From Angiostrongylus vasorum (Eukaryota > Nematoda > Chromadorea > Rhabditida > Metastrongylidae), in the NCBI GenBank assembly GCA_018806985.1, contig JADANN010000388.1, positions 496,001-560,000 on the forward strand: a stretch of 64,000 nt of DNA, read 5' to 3'. Every line of letters starts with the position of its first letter. Within the stretch, counting starts at the first letter, position 1. The notes beneath the pieces are model-generated. The model was not told where the DNA came from, did no database searches, and worked only from the letters and a program-made list of their open reading frames with translations. A program made the position numbers and the translations under genes. This document shows positions 33,688 through 44,249 of the stretch, in pieces.

Positions 33688-34160
33688 TCATTTACGTACA
33701 AGCTGACGTTTCGGCGGATTTCGTCTTCCTCAGAGCCTGGAAAGGTCAAGTTGACTGCAATCTGCACGATCGAACACCTCCATAACCAAACAGAGAAAAT
33801 GTTGAACCAAAATTTCAATCACATTGAACACAGAGCCTTTGCACACTCACCGCTTTCTAGGAGTCCTCCCACTAAATATTTCACGTGGAGACCAACCGCA
33901 CAGAGTTACATGGAATCGTAATGTTCCCCTCTCATCAGAATAACAGGCTTATGTACTGCCCAATATCACGCGTGATAATGAGGCACTCCTCCCCTGCGGT
34001 TCATTTTCGGATTTCTGGAATTGATCCAGAATGCCTCGAGAATTTTCCGCGCTTGTGTTCTCGATTCCAGCACGAGGATCGTAACCCGTACTTCGAAATC
34101 TTCTCCATTATGTCTCTGCGTCCTATGCGTGCCTAGTGGAGTATTTGGTTTACGTATTTG
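33688..34160 (-). mobile_element. Truncated Penelope-like end in right arm
   Basis: Mirror of the 3' part of PLE1: terminal sequence with GCTGACGTTTCGGCGGATTT and the GIY-YIG C-terminal region (ARKILEAFWINSRNPKMNR on the minus strand). It is cut at the nuclease at 34,160. The reverse transcriptase part is absent here. Confidence 0.85.
33706..33756 (-). ncRNA. Hammerhead-ribozyme-like fold, right arm
   Basis: Minus strand has GUC, AACUUG...CAGGCU, CUGAGGA, then GACG/CGCC around AAAUC, and GAAAC. It matches the PLE1 right-end copy but has the normal loop length. Confidence 0.35.
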
Positions 34161-34384
34161 CTGTAAAAAGCGGTTCATCCAAGTCATGTGAAACTTGTAA
34201 CAAACCATTTTTGTTCTCGACAAAATCGATACATGTTGCTTCACTGCATACATTTGCGCGCATTTTGAACAGCGTTTAATACGATGGTCTGAACTGTAGG
34301 TCTTGCACATTGCACGCATGAGCTATACAATCAATAGAACTAATGGACAGAGTAACCGTCTCAAATGGTTTAGAAGAAGACTAA

Positions 34385-34690
34385 AAAAGGATAAAGCTCC
34401 CGGCGTTGATCAGTCCCTGAAGAATTGGCCATGCATTCGACTTCATTAAGCACTTTTTGGAGGTCACTGAATGCATATCTGGCCTTTACAGCGATTAGCG
34501 GTAGTTACCGATGTATCGAGCCAGTGCTGCTAACATCCCAGACAAGTCTGGTATCAATTTGCCGAACCCGGAGAGATGGAGGGCTTGGTGGGCCATGGGC
34601 GCAGGGATCGATTCCGCGTGCATGTCGCAGGGGCGCCTCCAACCACTGCGCCACAAAGCGCCCTAGATGAGGGCTAGATCCATCAAAATA
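34385..34690 (-). repeat. SINE-1 copy in A5 intron 3
   Basis: Minus strand starts GGCGCTTTGTGGCGCAGTGG, an A-box context, and has GGAATCGATCCCTGCGCCC as the B-box region. The tail ends near CAACGCCGGGAGCTTTATCC. Confidence 0.8.
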
Positions 34691-35254
34691 TCTGGTAGTC
34701 ACAGTGAATCCATCCTTGTGGAGTGGAGCTCCATACGAATGAACTGGTCTCACCTAGTGTTGCAGATTTATGCTGTCACGGAATGGACTATTTTTTTTAA
34801 AAAATGATTAGTTTTGGATGACAAGAGATCAAGAACCGTTTCTTATGTTGAAGGAATGCCACGTGACGTTACGTCAGCTCAACAGAAAGAACCGTTTCTT
34901 ATAAACTGGTAGTGCAGAGTGGGCCCATTTTATTCGCTTACTCCGTCGCGTCACTCGATCCGATTTAATGCGACTACAAAGGCAAAATTGCTGTGGTTTT
35001 TTAGCCAGGATCATCGCGACCTTAAAGGAAGAAAAGCTCTAAAACATTGACCACCATAAGGATTTACATCGACTTATCAAGAACCTAAAAACTTCGCCTC
35101 AGTAAGGGATCTATCATCCCTTAATGATTCTTGTTTTTTCTCTCGAATCATGTAAATATGAGGCGCGTTTGGGGCATTGGTGAGAGGTGTCCTGCAATAC
35201 AGACCGTGGTCATTACCTCGATCTAGTCTTTCGGGCTCAGCAAGCTTTTTAAAC

Positions 35255-35460
35255 CCTACATGGTCGGCATACTAGTACCAAACGTGTGTTGAAGGATAGC
35301 AACAATAATTTGATACATCAGAACATCTCTGCAAGTCACTGCATTGTGTAGTGCCGGTATGCATCTAGTAACCTCTAGTGATGCTTGTTGAAATCGAAGG
35401 CATGGAGCATCTCTGAGGGAGTGATTAACGGCAAGCGTTTCATTGTTTATTTTTTCTACC
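35255..35460 (+). repeat. SINE-1 tail fragment
   Basis: Contains TTTGATACATCAG, TGCAAGTCACTGCATTGTG and GAAATCGAAGGCATGGAGC in SINE-1 order, without the tRNA-like head. Confidence 0.55.
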
Positions 35461-36360
35461 AATGCACTATCACAGAGATTAATAACAGCATACTTCGTTG
35501 CTGCTTTCCCTCTGCTTACACAAGGGTGGGAGAAATAGTGAAAGGCAGAAGACACGCGTTCTTTAGCTTGTTCGGAGAAGACATGCCAAAATAGTGTTGT
35601 GAGATTGGGCTATTCTGAGGTGATTGGAAAAAAATATGTAGACTGCGGTGTATCCACCTGATGATTCTTTCAAAACTAACCTGATGTGTCGAACGTATAG
35701 AAAATGCCGTCCTTCCATGTTGATTTCGAAATTGTAAAGTTCTTCAGCATCTGCCTCTTTGCACGAGCACTATTTTCGGCGTCCTCGAAGTTTTTTCTCA
35801 TCTCGTTTTCTAAAGAAAGCTCACTGTGAGGACTTAAAGTGTCACATTCGATCCATTTTGTTTGCTACAAATCACTCCGATAGTACGATGCTATTCTGGG
35901 GCAGAAATTGTCCAAGCCCTTGTTTAGAACTGCTTTTGAAAATCATTTTGTCCAAATTTGGATCCTTCAACTTCGCCTCAATCTCCTGTTGCACAAAAAA
36001 CATGTTTAGAGTCATAGGAACGAAAACGCATAGAAAAAATTGGCAACAACAGCTTCGGGCTTTGGTTGTTTCTCTTTTCTTGTTTTATGGACGGTTCCAG
36101 TTCTTCCATTAGGTTTTCCCTTATTACAGATAAATTAGTGCTGGTAGGGAGACTTCCAGGTGATTTTCGATCTGTAAGCTCTCGTATTGAGACCGTAAAG
36201 GTTTCGTTCTATTTTCTATCCTGACTCCAGGCAGGGCATTATTGTTCTTATTCATCTCTTCTTCTTCACGTCTTGAATAGAAGCCGTTTATTTTAATGCT
36301 GACATCAGCTATGTCACATTCTGTCACTGTGGCAACGGAGAGCAGTATAATGATTCTCAT

Positions 36361-37469
36361 CCATAAATGTTTTGATTTCGACGGAGCCAATGTGAAGACG
36401 AATTCTGTCTGAAATTGCTGAAGCTGTCAGCTTTCTGCATTTTTGTTAGTCCACTAAAAATTGCGCTTCCAAATTCACTTTTAAAAAACCCTTGTAAAAC
36501 ACAACAACAACAAGGACTAAAAGAATATCTGCTGGAGGCAGCGGAGAGCAACGTAATAATTCCCATAGTATATTCTAATTTCAGCGAATATGATACAAAG
36601 AAAAACGACGGTGAATGTTACTGACACCGTCAAATCCCTGAATTGTCGAGATTTTCTGTCTAGTGATTCTCTAAATTTGTGTTTCAGCAGAAAATAAAGA
36701 ACACAAGAGCAAAGGTTGTAAAGGTATCTGCATCTGGTGATAGTGGGTAACGCCAATGGTGTCGATGAAGTGAATACCATTTCTGAACTTCATCGTGTTT
36801 TTTATGTAGATGCCTCGTATCTAATTTGTACACCTGTCATGCAAGCAGTGTTTCAGTAGACACAATTCTTGCTGTCTTCTAATTTGCTCTATTTATACCC
36901 ATCTGATACTACTTTGTAATTTCTCTGCAGAAAATTCTTTCAGTGCAGCGTACTCCACAGCCGACGTAGAACTTTTATAGAAGCACCATACCTTTATAAA
37001 GCACAAAGCGTTCCTCGTTGATCAATACCTGCTTGACTCCAATATTTTAAGCATGATGATGTGACTGATTACATATCTAGCCTATAAAGGCTGTGGGTCG
37101 CCGATGTACGTCAGTTTTTTCATCCTTTTAATGAAAGACTATCTGCAACTTCCTCACCACGTAGAGATTAAACGACTGGTGAGGCCTGGATGCTGGATTG
37201 AACCAAACGGTCGATCCATTTAGTGTTCTAATTCACCGTACTTCTACATGCGCCGCTTGTATCAGTCGGTATTCGTCAATTGGTTGTAGAACCACAGACC
37301 TCCTCACAAGAAACCTTCTTCACCGTTTCCCGTTCTCGAACTCTATTTAGTTAGATAATCAACAGAGCGTGATCATTACATGATCGGAATCTACGGATGG
37401 AAATTAGCTAGTTTGCAGTTTAAGAATATCAGAAAGGAAGACAGTAGAATTCCCGCAAATATTACACTT
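36361..37469. other. A5 upstream region and intergenic
   Basis: 36,720-36,970 holds the astacin-upstream block (GTGATAGTGGGTAACGCCAA, CATGCAAGCAGTG, CAGAAAATTCTTTCAGTGC). The rest shows no gene. Confidence 0.5.
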
Positions 37470-37845
37470 GACACTTGAACGGCTCGTCCTCACTGGTTGT
37501 GCGGGCCCCAGCATGATCACCATTTATCGGAGATTTGCTACTTAAGCCATTGTGGTTCCCTGGAGTCCCGAAGTCAGCCTGGCCAAAGTCTGCCCCAGGT
37601 CGTCACCACCACATGCAGTCACAGCCCTTGTGGATCAGAGGGAGATTTGCCACCATGATACCAGGACGGTGGCGGTTACTGGTATTGGTTTACTCTTAGC
37701 TAGGCTTCCTGATGGAAACGCCAAGCTCCTTCTCAGCTTGGAAGACCCTGCCGGGGTGGACGAATCCCCCCGCTGTACATCGCAATCCGACACCCAGAAC
37801 ACTTGCCAGCCACGATGAGGCGGTAAACCGTTGGGAGACGCATGT
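37470..37845 (+). repeat. Repeat C copy
   Basis: Begins GACACTTGAACGGCTCGTCC and ends near GAGGCGGTAAACCGTTGGGA, collinear with 5,310-5,700. Confidence 0.8.
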
Positions 37846-38099
37846 ATTGCCTCTTAAAACAATTTCATGTGATACTACCAAAATAAAGTACCTTGCTTAT
37901 TTCACTGTTAGGTAAAAGAACTGGCTGAGAGAAAAGCAAATCAAGGGTTTCGATGGTCCACTGGGTAGCGCGTGAACTTCGGTAATGGGAATCGCGAGTT
38001 CTGATCTGACCTCAGGCTTGATTTTTTGAAATATCTCAGATTCATTGCGGTTGTACCTCAAGTAGTGAAGATACTTTCCTTAATGGATAAATTAACACG

Positions 38100-38390
38100 G
38101 AGTTGTTAGCAAACCTTTATTCGGCTGACATTTCGACGTCTTCGACTTCTTTACAGAAACAGGGGCCATCGACGCGGATCACCGATGTAGGACGTAGCCT
38201 TCCAAGAGAAGGCCATCCAGTGGTCAGCGTGACCTTCCTTCGGTGCTGTTTCGGTTTTTGGAAGTCCTGCGTAGCTTCGTACCACCCCAACCACTGAGCT
38301 GATCTTTGTCGATTCTCACAGAGAATCCAATTGCAAGTTCTCGGTCGGATTGATTTGTTATAAACAATCTGGTTATAAGCAAACATCCTC
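38100..38390 (-). repeat. Retroelement end, Penelope-like type 2
   Basis: Plus strand begins CTTTATTCGGCTGACATTTC then GACGTCTTCGACTTC. On the minus strand it reads AAGTCGAAGACGTCGAAATG then TCAGCCGAATAAA, resembling 12,330-12,480. About 250 bases upstream on that strand are unique and show no known coding. Confidence 0.4.
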
Positions 38391-38399
38391 CATGCACTA

Positions 38400-39039
38400 G
38401 TGAATTAATTACTCCTGAACAGGAAGTCTATACTTCTTTTCAAGATGTTCAGGTTTTGATCATGTCCAGGAGATGTACTGTACGGTTCCCTACCAGTACT
38501 CTGTCATATCGTACTTCGAAAAAGAGCACCGTCTAAACGTTTTTTATCTAATAAGCTTGGCAGACATTGTAAGGAGCAGTCGAGCAGGCGGAGCCGCTGT
38601 GCATGTTGCCTGGATGTCAGAATAGAAGTCTTTTTTGCACTTGTCAATTGCACAAAATTCCGCTTCCACACTCGCATATTGCCCAGAACTGTGCTAACAT
38701 GTTTACGCAGCTCAAAAAAGATTGTTTGGTCTTTTTGTGTACTTGCGTACCAAAAAAAGGCTATACCTCGTTTTTATATAAAACAAACAATGTGTTGTTG
38801 CAAATATTGACAACATACGCACTTTCGTCTATAATTCAAGCAAAAGTGGAACTCAGTCGACAAGTGTACTCATACATCAACGCTTTGGAAGCACGGTGTC
38901 ATCAATTAGAAAATTCAAACCTTGTGGAATCCTTTGCGTCTTGCGTTACCATGGACTCCGAAGGTGAGCAAGGTAATAAGTAAACAATTTCGAAACATAC
39001 CAGTAATTTATAGTTAAAGCCATGTGCACGAGTGTCTTG
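38400..39039. other. Unassigned open frame and intergenic
   Basis: The plus strand is open for 126 codons at 38,603-38,983, ending in a possible amphipathic segment (VYSYINALEARCHQLENSN). I recognise no domain, and the start is arbitrary. It may be chance or a repeat fragment. Confidence 0.2.
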
Positions 39040-39385
39040 CTATTTATCTATTTATTTTACACGACCCGTCACCATTTCTACTATGCGGATCCCAGCACTT
39101 CCCGCATTCGATTCGTTTTCCCTCGTATTCATCTTCCACGGAGGTCTTCGAACATTTCTGGTATTGTTTCAGCTGCTACTTGAGGATTAACTCCATCTTT
39201 ATGAATGTCGTAGAATGGTAATCTAGTCGATGCCTCTTCCAATATTGAGAGAGTAAGACTAGGGCGTTCCCACGTGGATTGGAGGAAAGGAAAGCGTTGG
39301 TAGAACGTCGAACAAGCGTCTTGGCTTCCTGATCGACACCATCACTAACCCCCTGCGCTAACAGATCGAGTATTTAGACGGGAAT
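39040..39385 (-). repeat. SINE-2 copy
   Basis: Begins with the tail CACGACCCGTCACCATTTCT and ends with GATCGACACCATCACTAACC and CCCTGCGCTAACAG. Confidence 0.7.
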
Positions 39386-39694
39386 CCTAATTCTTCTTTA
39401 TCACAGTCGCGACACATTGCTATGAATGCATACGTGAGGCAGGGTGGAAAAAATATGCGCGGTTTTCAACTCCAGCACTTATGACTGCTTCATTTACCGT
39501 ACAGTTGTTGGTTCCCACAATTTTTTGTGTTAAGACGATAGTTTATCCAACGTAGACGGTGTGCTAAGCGTGATCCGTAGGAAGTCTTTCCATGCACTTA
39601 GTAATTTTCTGGAAACTTTTTTGGTGCACGAGTTTCACCTTCCAGTGAAGAGACTGCTTCCGGTAAACAGAGTGTCAAGCTTTTCTCCTCGCGG

Positions 39695-39960
39695 GAAAAA
39701 TGCGTAAGTAGATCGGAAGATTACTTAGAGTTATTGAACGTCCATTCGAAAGAGCAATCCTAAGAGAACCCCGTATCACACAAGTGAGAGAACAGATCCG
39801 AAGCTTCGACCTGCGTCAACGATCACAAATCAAAGATGCCATTCTATACGCCAAACTGTCGAAGATGAGATGGGCCGGAAAAGTAATTTGTATGAACGAC
39901 AAGCAGTGGACAAGAGTAGTTGGTGATTGAATTCCTCGCGTTGTCAAACATACTGCAGAA
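39695..39960 (+). pseudogene. LINE C-terminal fragment
   Basis: The plus strand reads LRVIERPFERAILREPRITQ, then REQIRSFDLRQRSQIKDAIL and AKLSKMRWAGKVICMND, the standard C-terminal region of the LINE family seen in the arms and at 49.2-49.9 kb. It is open for more than 70 codons before a stop at about 39,929, making it the least damaged copy of this region. It is 5'-truncated and is followed at once by repeat A. Confidence 0.8.
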
Positions 39961-40225
39961 ATCACAATTTTAACTTATTATTTACTATCTACTCTTTTTT
40001 AACGACAGGGTATGTATTGCGAAATATAACTTTAATGATGCTGAGATATTTGCAAAACTCCGACCGCAGGTGTCTGCGGTGGGAAACGAACGCGCTATTG
40101 TCCTTTGCGGGGAGTACGCATTCACCACCACACCATGCGGGTCCTTCGTTTCGCCTGTGTCTCAGCTAGAAACGAAGGACCCGCATGGTGGGGTGGCGAA
40201 CGCGTTATTCCCCGGAAAAGCTCTG
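39961..40225. repeat. Repeat A foldback
   Basis: Starts TTAACTTATTATTTAC and TGATGCTGAGATATTTGC, passes CACCATGCGGGTCCTTCGTT, then reverses to AAACGAAGGACCCGCATGGT after an 18-20 base loop (CGCCTGTGTCTCAGCTAG). The inner arms form a short palindrome at about 40,128-40,190. Confidence 0.8.
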
Positions 40226-40261
40226 CAACCACAACGTTCAGAGGTGAGTTTCTGAACGGTT

Positions 40262-40309
40262 GAAAGGTAGGACTTTGCCTTGTAGCACAGTGGTTAGAAA
40301 TGACCCGCA

Positions 40310-40382
<73 letters not shown>

Positions 40383-40620
40383 TGCTGGTTCAACCCCACG
40401 CACTGGACAAACCAAGCCCTCCATCCTTACTAGGTAGAAAAATTGGCACCAGATTTGTTTGGAGGAATAAAAAACACTGAATTGACACATTGGTAGTTTA
40501 ATGTAACTCATTGTTAAAGTCAAGTATGTATTCAATCTCTCCTATGATGCTCGATAAAATCGAATGAATGCATGGTTCATCTTCAGTAATTGATCAACCC
40601 ACAAATGCGTTACGCTTTTA
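40262..40620 (+). repeat. SINE-1 copy with an expanded CA tract
   Basis: A-box-like TGTAGCACAGTGGTTAGAA at 40,280 and B-box-like GGTTCAACCCC at 40,387 flank a (CA)n tract of about 70 bases. The SINE body (AATTGGCACCAGATTTGTTT and AATCGAATGAATGCATGGTT) follows. The tract lies where other copies have a short ACACACAC word between the boxes. Confidence 0.8.
40312..40379. repeat. (CA)n microsatellite inside SINE-1
   Basis: Uninterrupted CA dinucleotides. The Cys-Val frame on the minus strand is an artefact. Confidence 0.97.
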
Positions 40621-41269
40621 GCAGTTCCCCTTTACGGTTTTAAAGGGTATCTAAAGACACCAATATTAGCAGTGAAGGTAGCAAATTCAGGAAGAACGAA
40701 GTCGATTCCGCCCTTGTAACTGGACTACCAAGCGCTTTTCTTCAATCGACAGTTTCTTAAAATCGTAATGTTTGCACAACAGCTTTTCTTAACTGCTCAC
40801 CTATCTCCGTAGACAAATGCGGCTTCTAGTTTTGCTATGACAACGTTACTGAATTGTCAACGGGAAAATTTGACAGGATCTTTACATACTTAGGTTTCTT
40901 TATCTCACTTCAAAGAAGAGCTTTGAGTTTGAAAGTATTCATCTTCTACATAAATCTGCTGCATTCCTGCGTTCTCTGTCGGGAATGCCATGAGAAATCT
41001 TGTAATGGAGCCGTGCATACTACTGAAAAACGCCGGCCCTTACGGGCCACAAGCAAAGCGTGGATTGAGCTTACGCTTCCCAAGATGGCTGATGGAAAAG
41101 AAAAAGCGTTCTGAGGATTTTGAGTTTTAATGCACTTAATCAATTAGTTTCTGGAGATAATACCTACGCAAAGAATAACTAACAATGGTGTTTACAGGAA
41201 TTCTAGTGCCGAAGTGTTTGCCCGATTTCTACTGGTTGCAGTTATTTTTTCTAATTTTTTTATGAGCGA
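40621..41269. other. Intergenic, nothing recognised
   Basis: The segment 41,035-41,115 resembles 24,640-24,780 in a few words (GATGGAAAAGAAA) but is too short to classify. No gene is recognised. Confidence 0.4.
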
Positions 41270-42520
41270 TTATTTAAGGTATGACAATTTCTGTCATCTC
41301 TACACTTGAATGACAGCGCTTGATACCAGTCGCCGTCCCATTGTCAACCCTTTTATTTGTGCTAAATACTTCCACGAGCATCTTAAGATTGAGCATTTTA
41401 AGTGCTCCTTTAAGAGGTGTGGTGTCTATGAGCTGTTTATTCAAGAACCCGCACACACAGCCTTTTCGTTCTAGTAAGGAGCTCGTGGGTACATTAAAGA
41501 GTCATTCCACATGTTGGTATAAAGGGTTGTAAATTCGAAGGCTTCCACCACGTACGCGCTCTTGGAAAACTCGTTACGTAGACAGTCCAGGAACACTTGA
41601 ATGTTCCTGATATGAAATGGGATGTGTTTGAGCGATCGGATTAGGATTAGGTCTACCAAACTCGTTATTATACCGGTGGGTCCATCTACTCAGCTGATGA
41701 GGGATCCATCCTCTAACTTTTGAATGGTCAGTAGACGCAAGATTATTAGTGGGTGCTAACTTACTTCTTCTAATAAGTAAGCTTTAAAACAGGAAATGTT
41801 GGTAATGCAATTCTGTGATTGGAAGTAACTGATGGTTTAGGATCTGCCAAGCTTGCCACTTTGATCCACTCACTGTTGATTTCCGTTGCTGACTTCTGAA
41901 TTCTTCTTCAGATGATAGGAGATGAAGGGAAAGCACCTTGACTATGTTTTTCTGTTCTCACGACATCTAACTGAGGAGAAATCACTGCGAATACAAACTT
42001 CCATCATTATCAGTAACTCATAATCCGATACCATAGTACCTTGCCATGAAAAATTAATAGCCAGTGAACAAAAAGTTTAACATTGATACTCTGATAGTTT
42101 TTTGTACACATTGGCTTTCGAACGTTTCGCATATCACATCTTCTTTGACTTGAGCCAGGTACGCTCCTCATCCATGCGAGACACTGTGCGGCTGGTCTCC
42201 ATCAGTAATTGCAAGACTTTGACAGAAACAACAGATAGATTGAAACAACGAGTGTTCACACCGTGTTCACACCAAAACACCACGTGTTTGCACAACAAGG
42301 ATTTAAAGAATTCTTCGGTCAGTGCCGAGGTTAATAGAAAGTGTGTCGGTGGAAAATGGCAGTGTTTAGAAGAAGCTGTTTACCATGCAGTTGAAAACTA
42401 GGTGCTAAGTTTTTTGTGCTTGGGTTTCGTTGAGCATATTGTGTGTCAATATGACCTTTCCAGGCTTTGAGGAAGGGGGAAACCGAAGACACACCAGCCA
42501 GTGTTGAACAAAGCTTTATT
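41270..42520 (-). mobile_element. Penelope-like element PLE3, strongly decayed
   Basis: The minus strand encodes LIRSLKHIPFHIRNIQVFLD (about 41,640-41,581) and VEAFEFTTLYTNMWND (41,545-41,500), which are the reverse transcriptase block with the first catalytic aspartate replaced (FEFTTLYTN against FDVTALYTN). LNLKMLVEVFSTNKRVDNGT (about 41,390) follows. 41,700-41,990 aligns with the 5' region of PLE2 (45,650-45,930). A terminal sequence with GACCTTTCCAGGC and TTTGAGGA lies at 42,450-42,475. The YxDD box and nuclease were not found. This is an older copy than PLE1 and PLE2. Confidence 0.75.
42443..42492 (+). ncRNA. Degenerate hammerhead-like sequence, PLE3 end
   Basis: GUC, AAUAUG...CAGGCU, then UUGAGGA in place of CUGAGGA, then GAAACC. 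The first core base is changed, so activity is unlikely. Confidence 0.25.
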
Positions 42521-43977
42521 AACAACCTCGTTTCAGATCAGAAAAAAATATTTATTTGTTGAGCTATGACGAGAGTGATAAAAGTCGATCCTGGAAGCTC
42601 TTTTGTGGGAATTCATTTTTTGAGAAGAAGAAAGTTAGCACTTGGCGTAGGATCACATAATTACAGGCGTGATAGGCGGGAAATAGTCTCCTCACAGGAA
42701 AGACCACTTTGCTCCTTTAAAACATTTGAGAACGAGTTTATTCCATTTGAGTTTCATTACCACTAAATAAATTATTGTGCTGAAAATATCGCAAATTTTC
42801 CGTGTCTAATCTATGTAACGATACGTGAAGGTTACTCTCATCTTGCTAAGTCGGTTGAATAGAATCACAGGCATGCGGTTGAAGCTGGAGCGAATGCTTC
42901 CTTTGCTGCCTTGTCTCGAGCAAAAACTGGAAGAAAGATAAACCGTTTTATGTGGAGGGAAGTGGATTTCCCAAAGATTTACTCTTACCGGTAGCCCGTC
43001 AGCCTCCGATCCTTCTGAGCTTTGATCTCGACTCCTCCCTTTATACATCCAGAAAAAATCATAACCGTCAGAGATCGACCGGACTTCCACCTCGATTTTT
43101 CTTCCCTTCAGGCGCCTGAGTTCAGTTATATTTAAACAAGGTAACAATTTACCTAAATCAAATAATCGCACATAACCGTACCGTAATCATGTAATTGCAA
43201 TATTCGAACTGATCTCTGAGGAAGAATCCGAGACCTAGCCTGCAATTGACCGTTCTTTTTCTCGTTTGTCGCCAAAAGTTCTTCCCCACATCCAGGTGGC
43301 TGAAACGAATTCAATTTTCGCATCGATTTTTTTTCATCCCAGTAACCCTGGTCCTCACCCGCTGCTCACAGAAAGCGCCACCGTAGCCTCCCGGATAAAT
43401 ACACATGGAACAGTTCCGAGGGTGAGGAAATCCTCCATTCATGCACTCAGCAGATGTGGAGTTGAGACATTTTGCTGAAGAACTAGAGTTGTTTATTTCT
43501 TAACAGATTTTAATGCAAACAGTTGAAAATGTTGCATTTTGGTAAGTAAATGAAAATCCGCTCCGTGTATAGAGTTTTAATCTGAAGTAATTTTACGTTC
43601 GACCATTGCATCCGTGGTGTTCGTTGACCATGAAAACGTCGAAGAAGGAAATCAGTTCTGATCCCATCGTCTTCTGATAGAGAGGATCTTTTGCAATTAT
43701 GGTGGGCTTTTTGTTAGCAGAACCACTGAAGGAATAATACTGCCAGGCATGGTAGAATTCTGAAGCTTGTGATGCATACCTTTGCTCATCATAGTGCATG
43801 ATACTGCCGTAATCGTATGGCAATCCGTGGACATTGGCATAGCTTGCGCTCAGTATTGGAAAGTCGCCAATAAAACGTGGCTAACCCAAATGTTAAAGTC
43901 TTTCCAAAAATAATTCTTCGTATTCTTGTTGAGCAAACATGAGGTGTTATTTTTTGTTCTTTATTCACGAACGAGCT

Positions 43978-44030
43978 GACGTTTCAGCGGATTTCGCCTT
44001 CCTCAGAGTGTGGAAAGGTCAAGTTGAAAG
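43978..44030 (-). ncRNA. Hammerhead-like sequence, PLE2 left end
   Basis: Minus strand has AACUUG, then ACACU before CUGAGGA, GGCG AAAUC CGCU, and GAAAC. There is no GUC upstream (CUUUC instead), and stem I is weakened, so it is probably inactive. Confidence 0.25.
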
Positions 44031-44249
44031 CTGTCTATTTGGAGAAACACCTCCATAACCAAACGGAGAAAAGACTAAACCTAGATTTCAATCACATTGA
44101 ACACAAAATAGCTTCTTTTCACACTCATCGCTTTCTATGGGTCTTCCACTGAGTATGTCGCGTGGAAACCAACCGCACAGGATTCAATGGAAGCGTAGTG
44201 TTCCCCCTCTCATCAGAATAATAGGCTTATATATTGCCCAATATCACGT

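Larger units (their letters stand above)
26878..34160 (-). repeat. Right arm of the palindrome
   Basis: Reverse complement of 18,396-25,680. The inner edge is GATGACGTCTCTTTAATC at 26,878. The outer edge is about 34,160 (GTTTACGTATTTG), directly next to A5 exon 4. The arm-to-arm differences I saw are mostly homopolymer length, plus a few substitutions, for example one C/T in A2 near 19,831 and two in the last 20 bases at the outer edge. Confidence 0.97.
34161..36360 (-). pseudogene. Astacin metalloprotease A5, truncated at exon 4
   Basis: Exon 1 starts with ATG at 36,360 (MRIIILLSVATVTECDI, a signal peptide, then INGFYSRREEEE of the propeptide). Exon 2 (about 35,985-35,870) ends QFLPQNSIVLSE. 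Exon 3 (about 35,815-35,690) reads NSARAKRQMLKNFTIS with the AKRQ maturation site. Exon 4 (about 34,285-34,162) contains ATCIDFVENKNGLLQVSHDL, but its first residues need a frame change. The gene stops at 34,160 where the palindrome arm begins; zinc site, Met-turn, EGF and CUB exons are missing. A SINE-1 copy lies in its third intron. Loss of the 3' exons is probably linked to the event that made the palindrome. Confidence 0.8.

Noticed and set aside
18396..34160. DNA transposon with 7 kb terminal inverted repeats (Maverick-like)
   Set aside because: No transposase, integrase, polymerase or capsid coding in arms or spacer, no target-site duplication at the outer ends, and the arms contain ordinary host-type genes.
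40122..40535. 137-codon minus-strand frame with a Cys-Val tract
   Set aside because: It crosses repeat A, the CA tract and SINE-1; an artefact of repeats.
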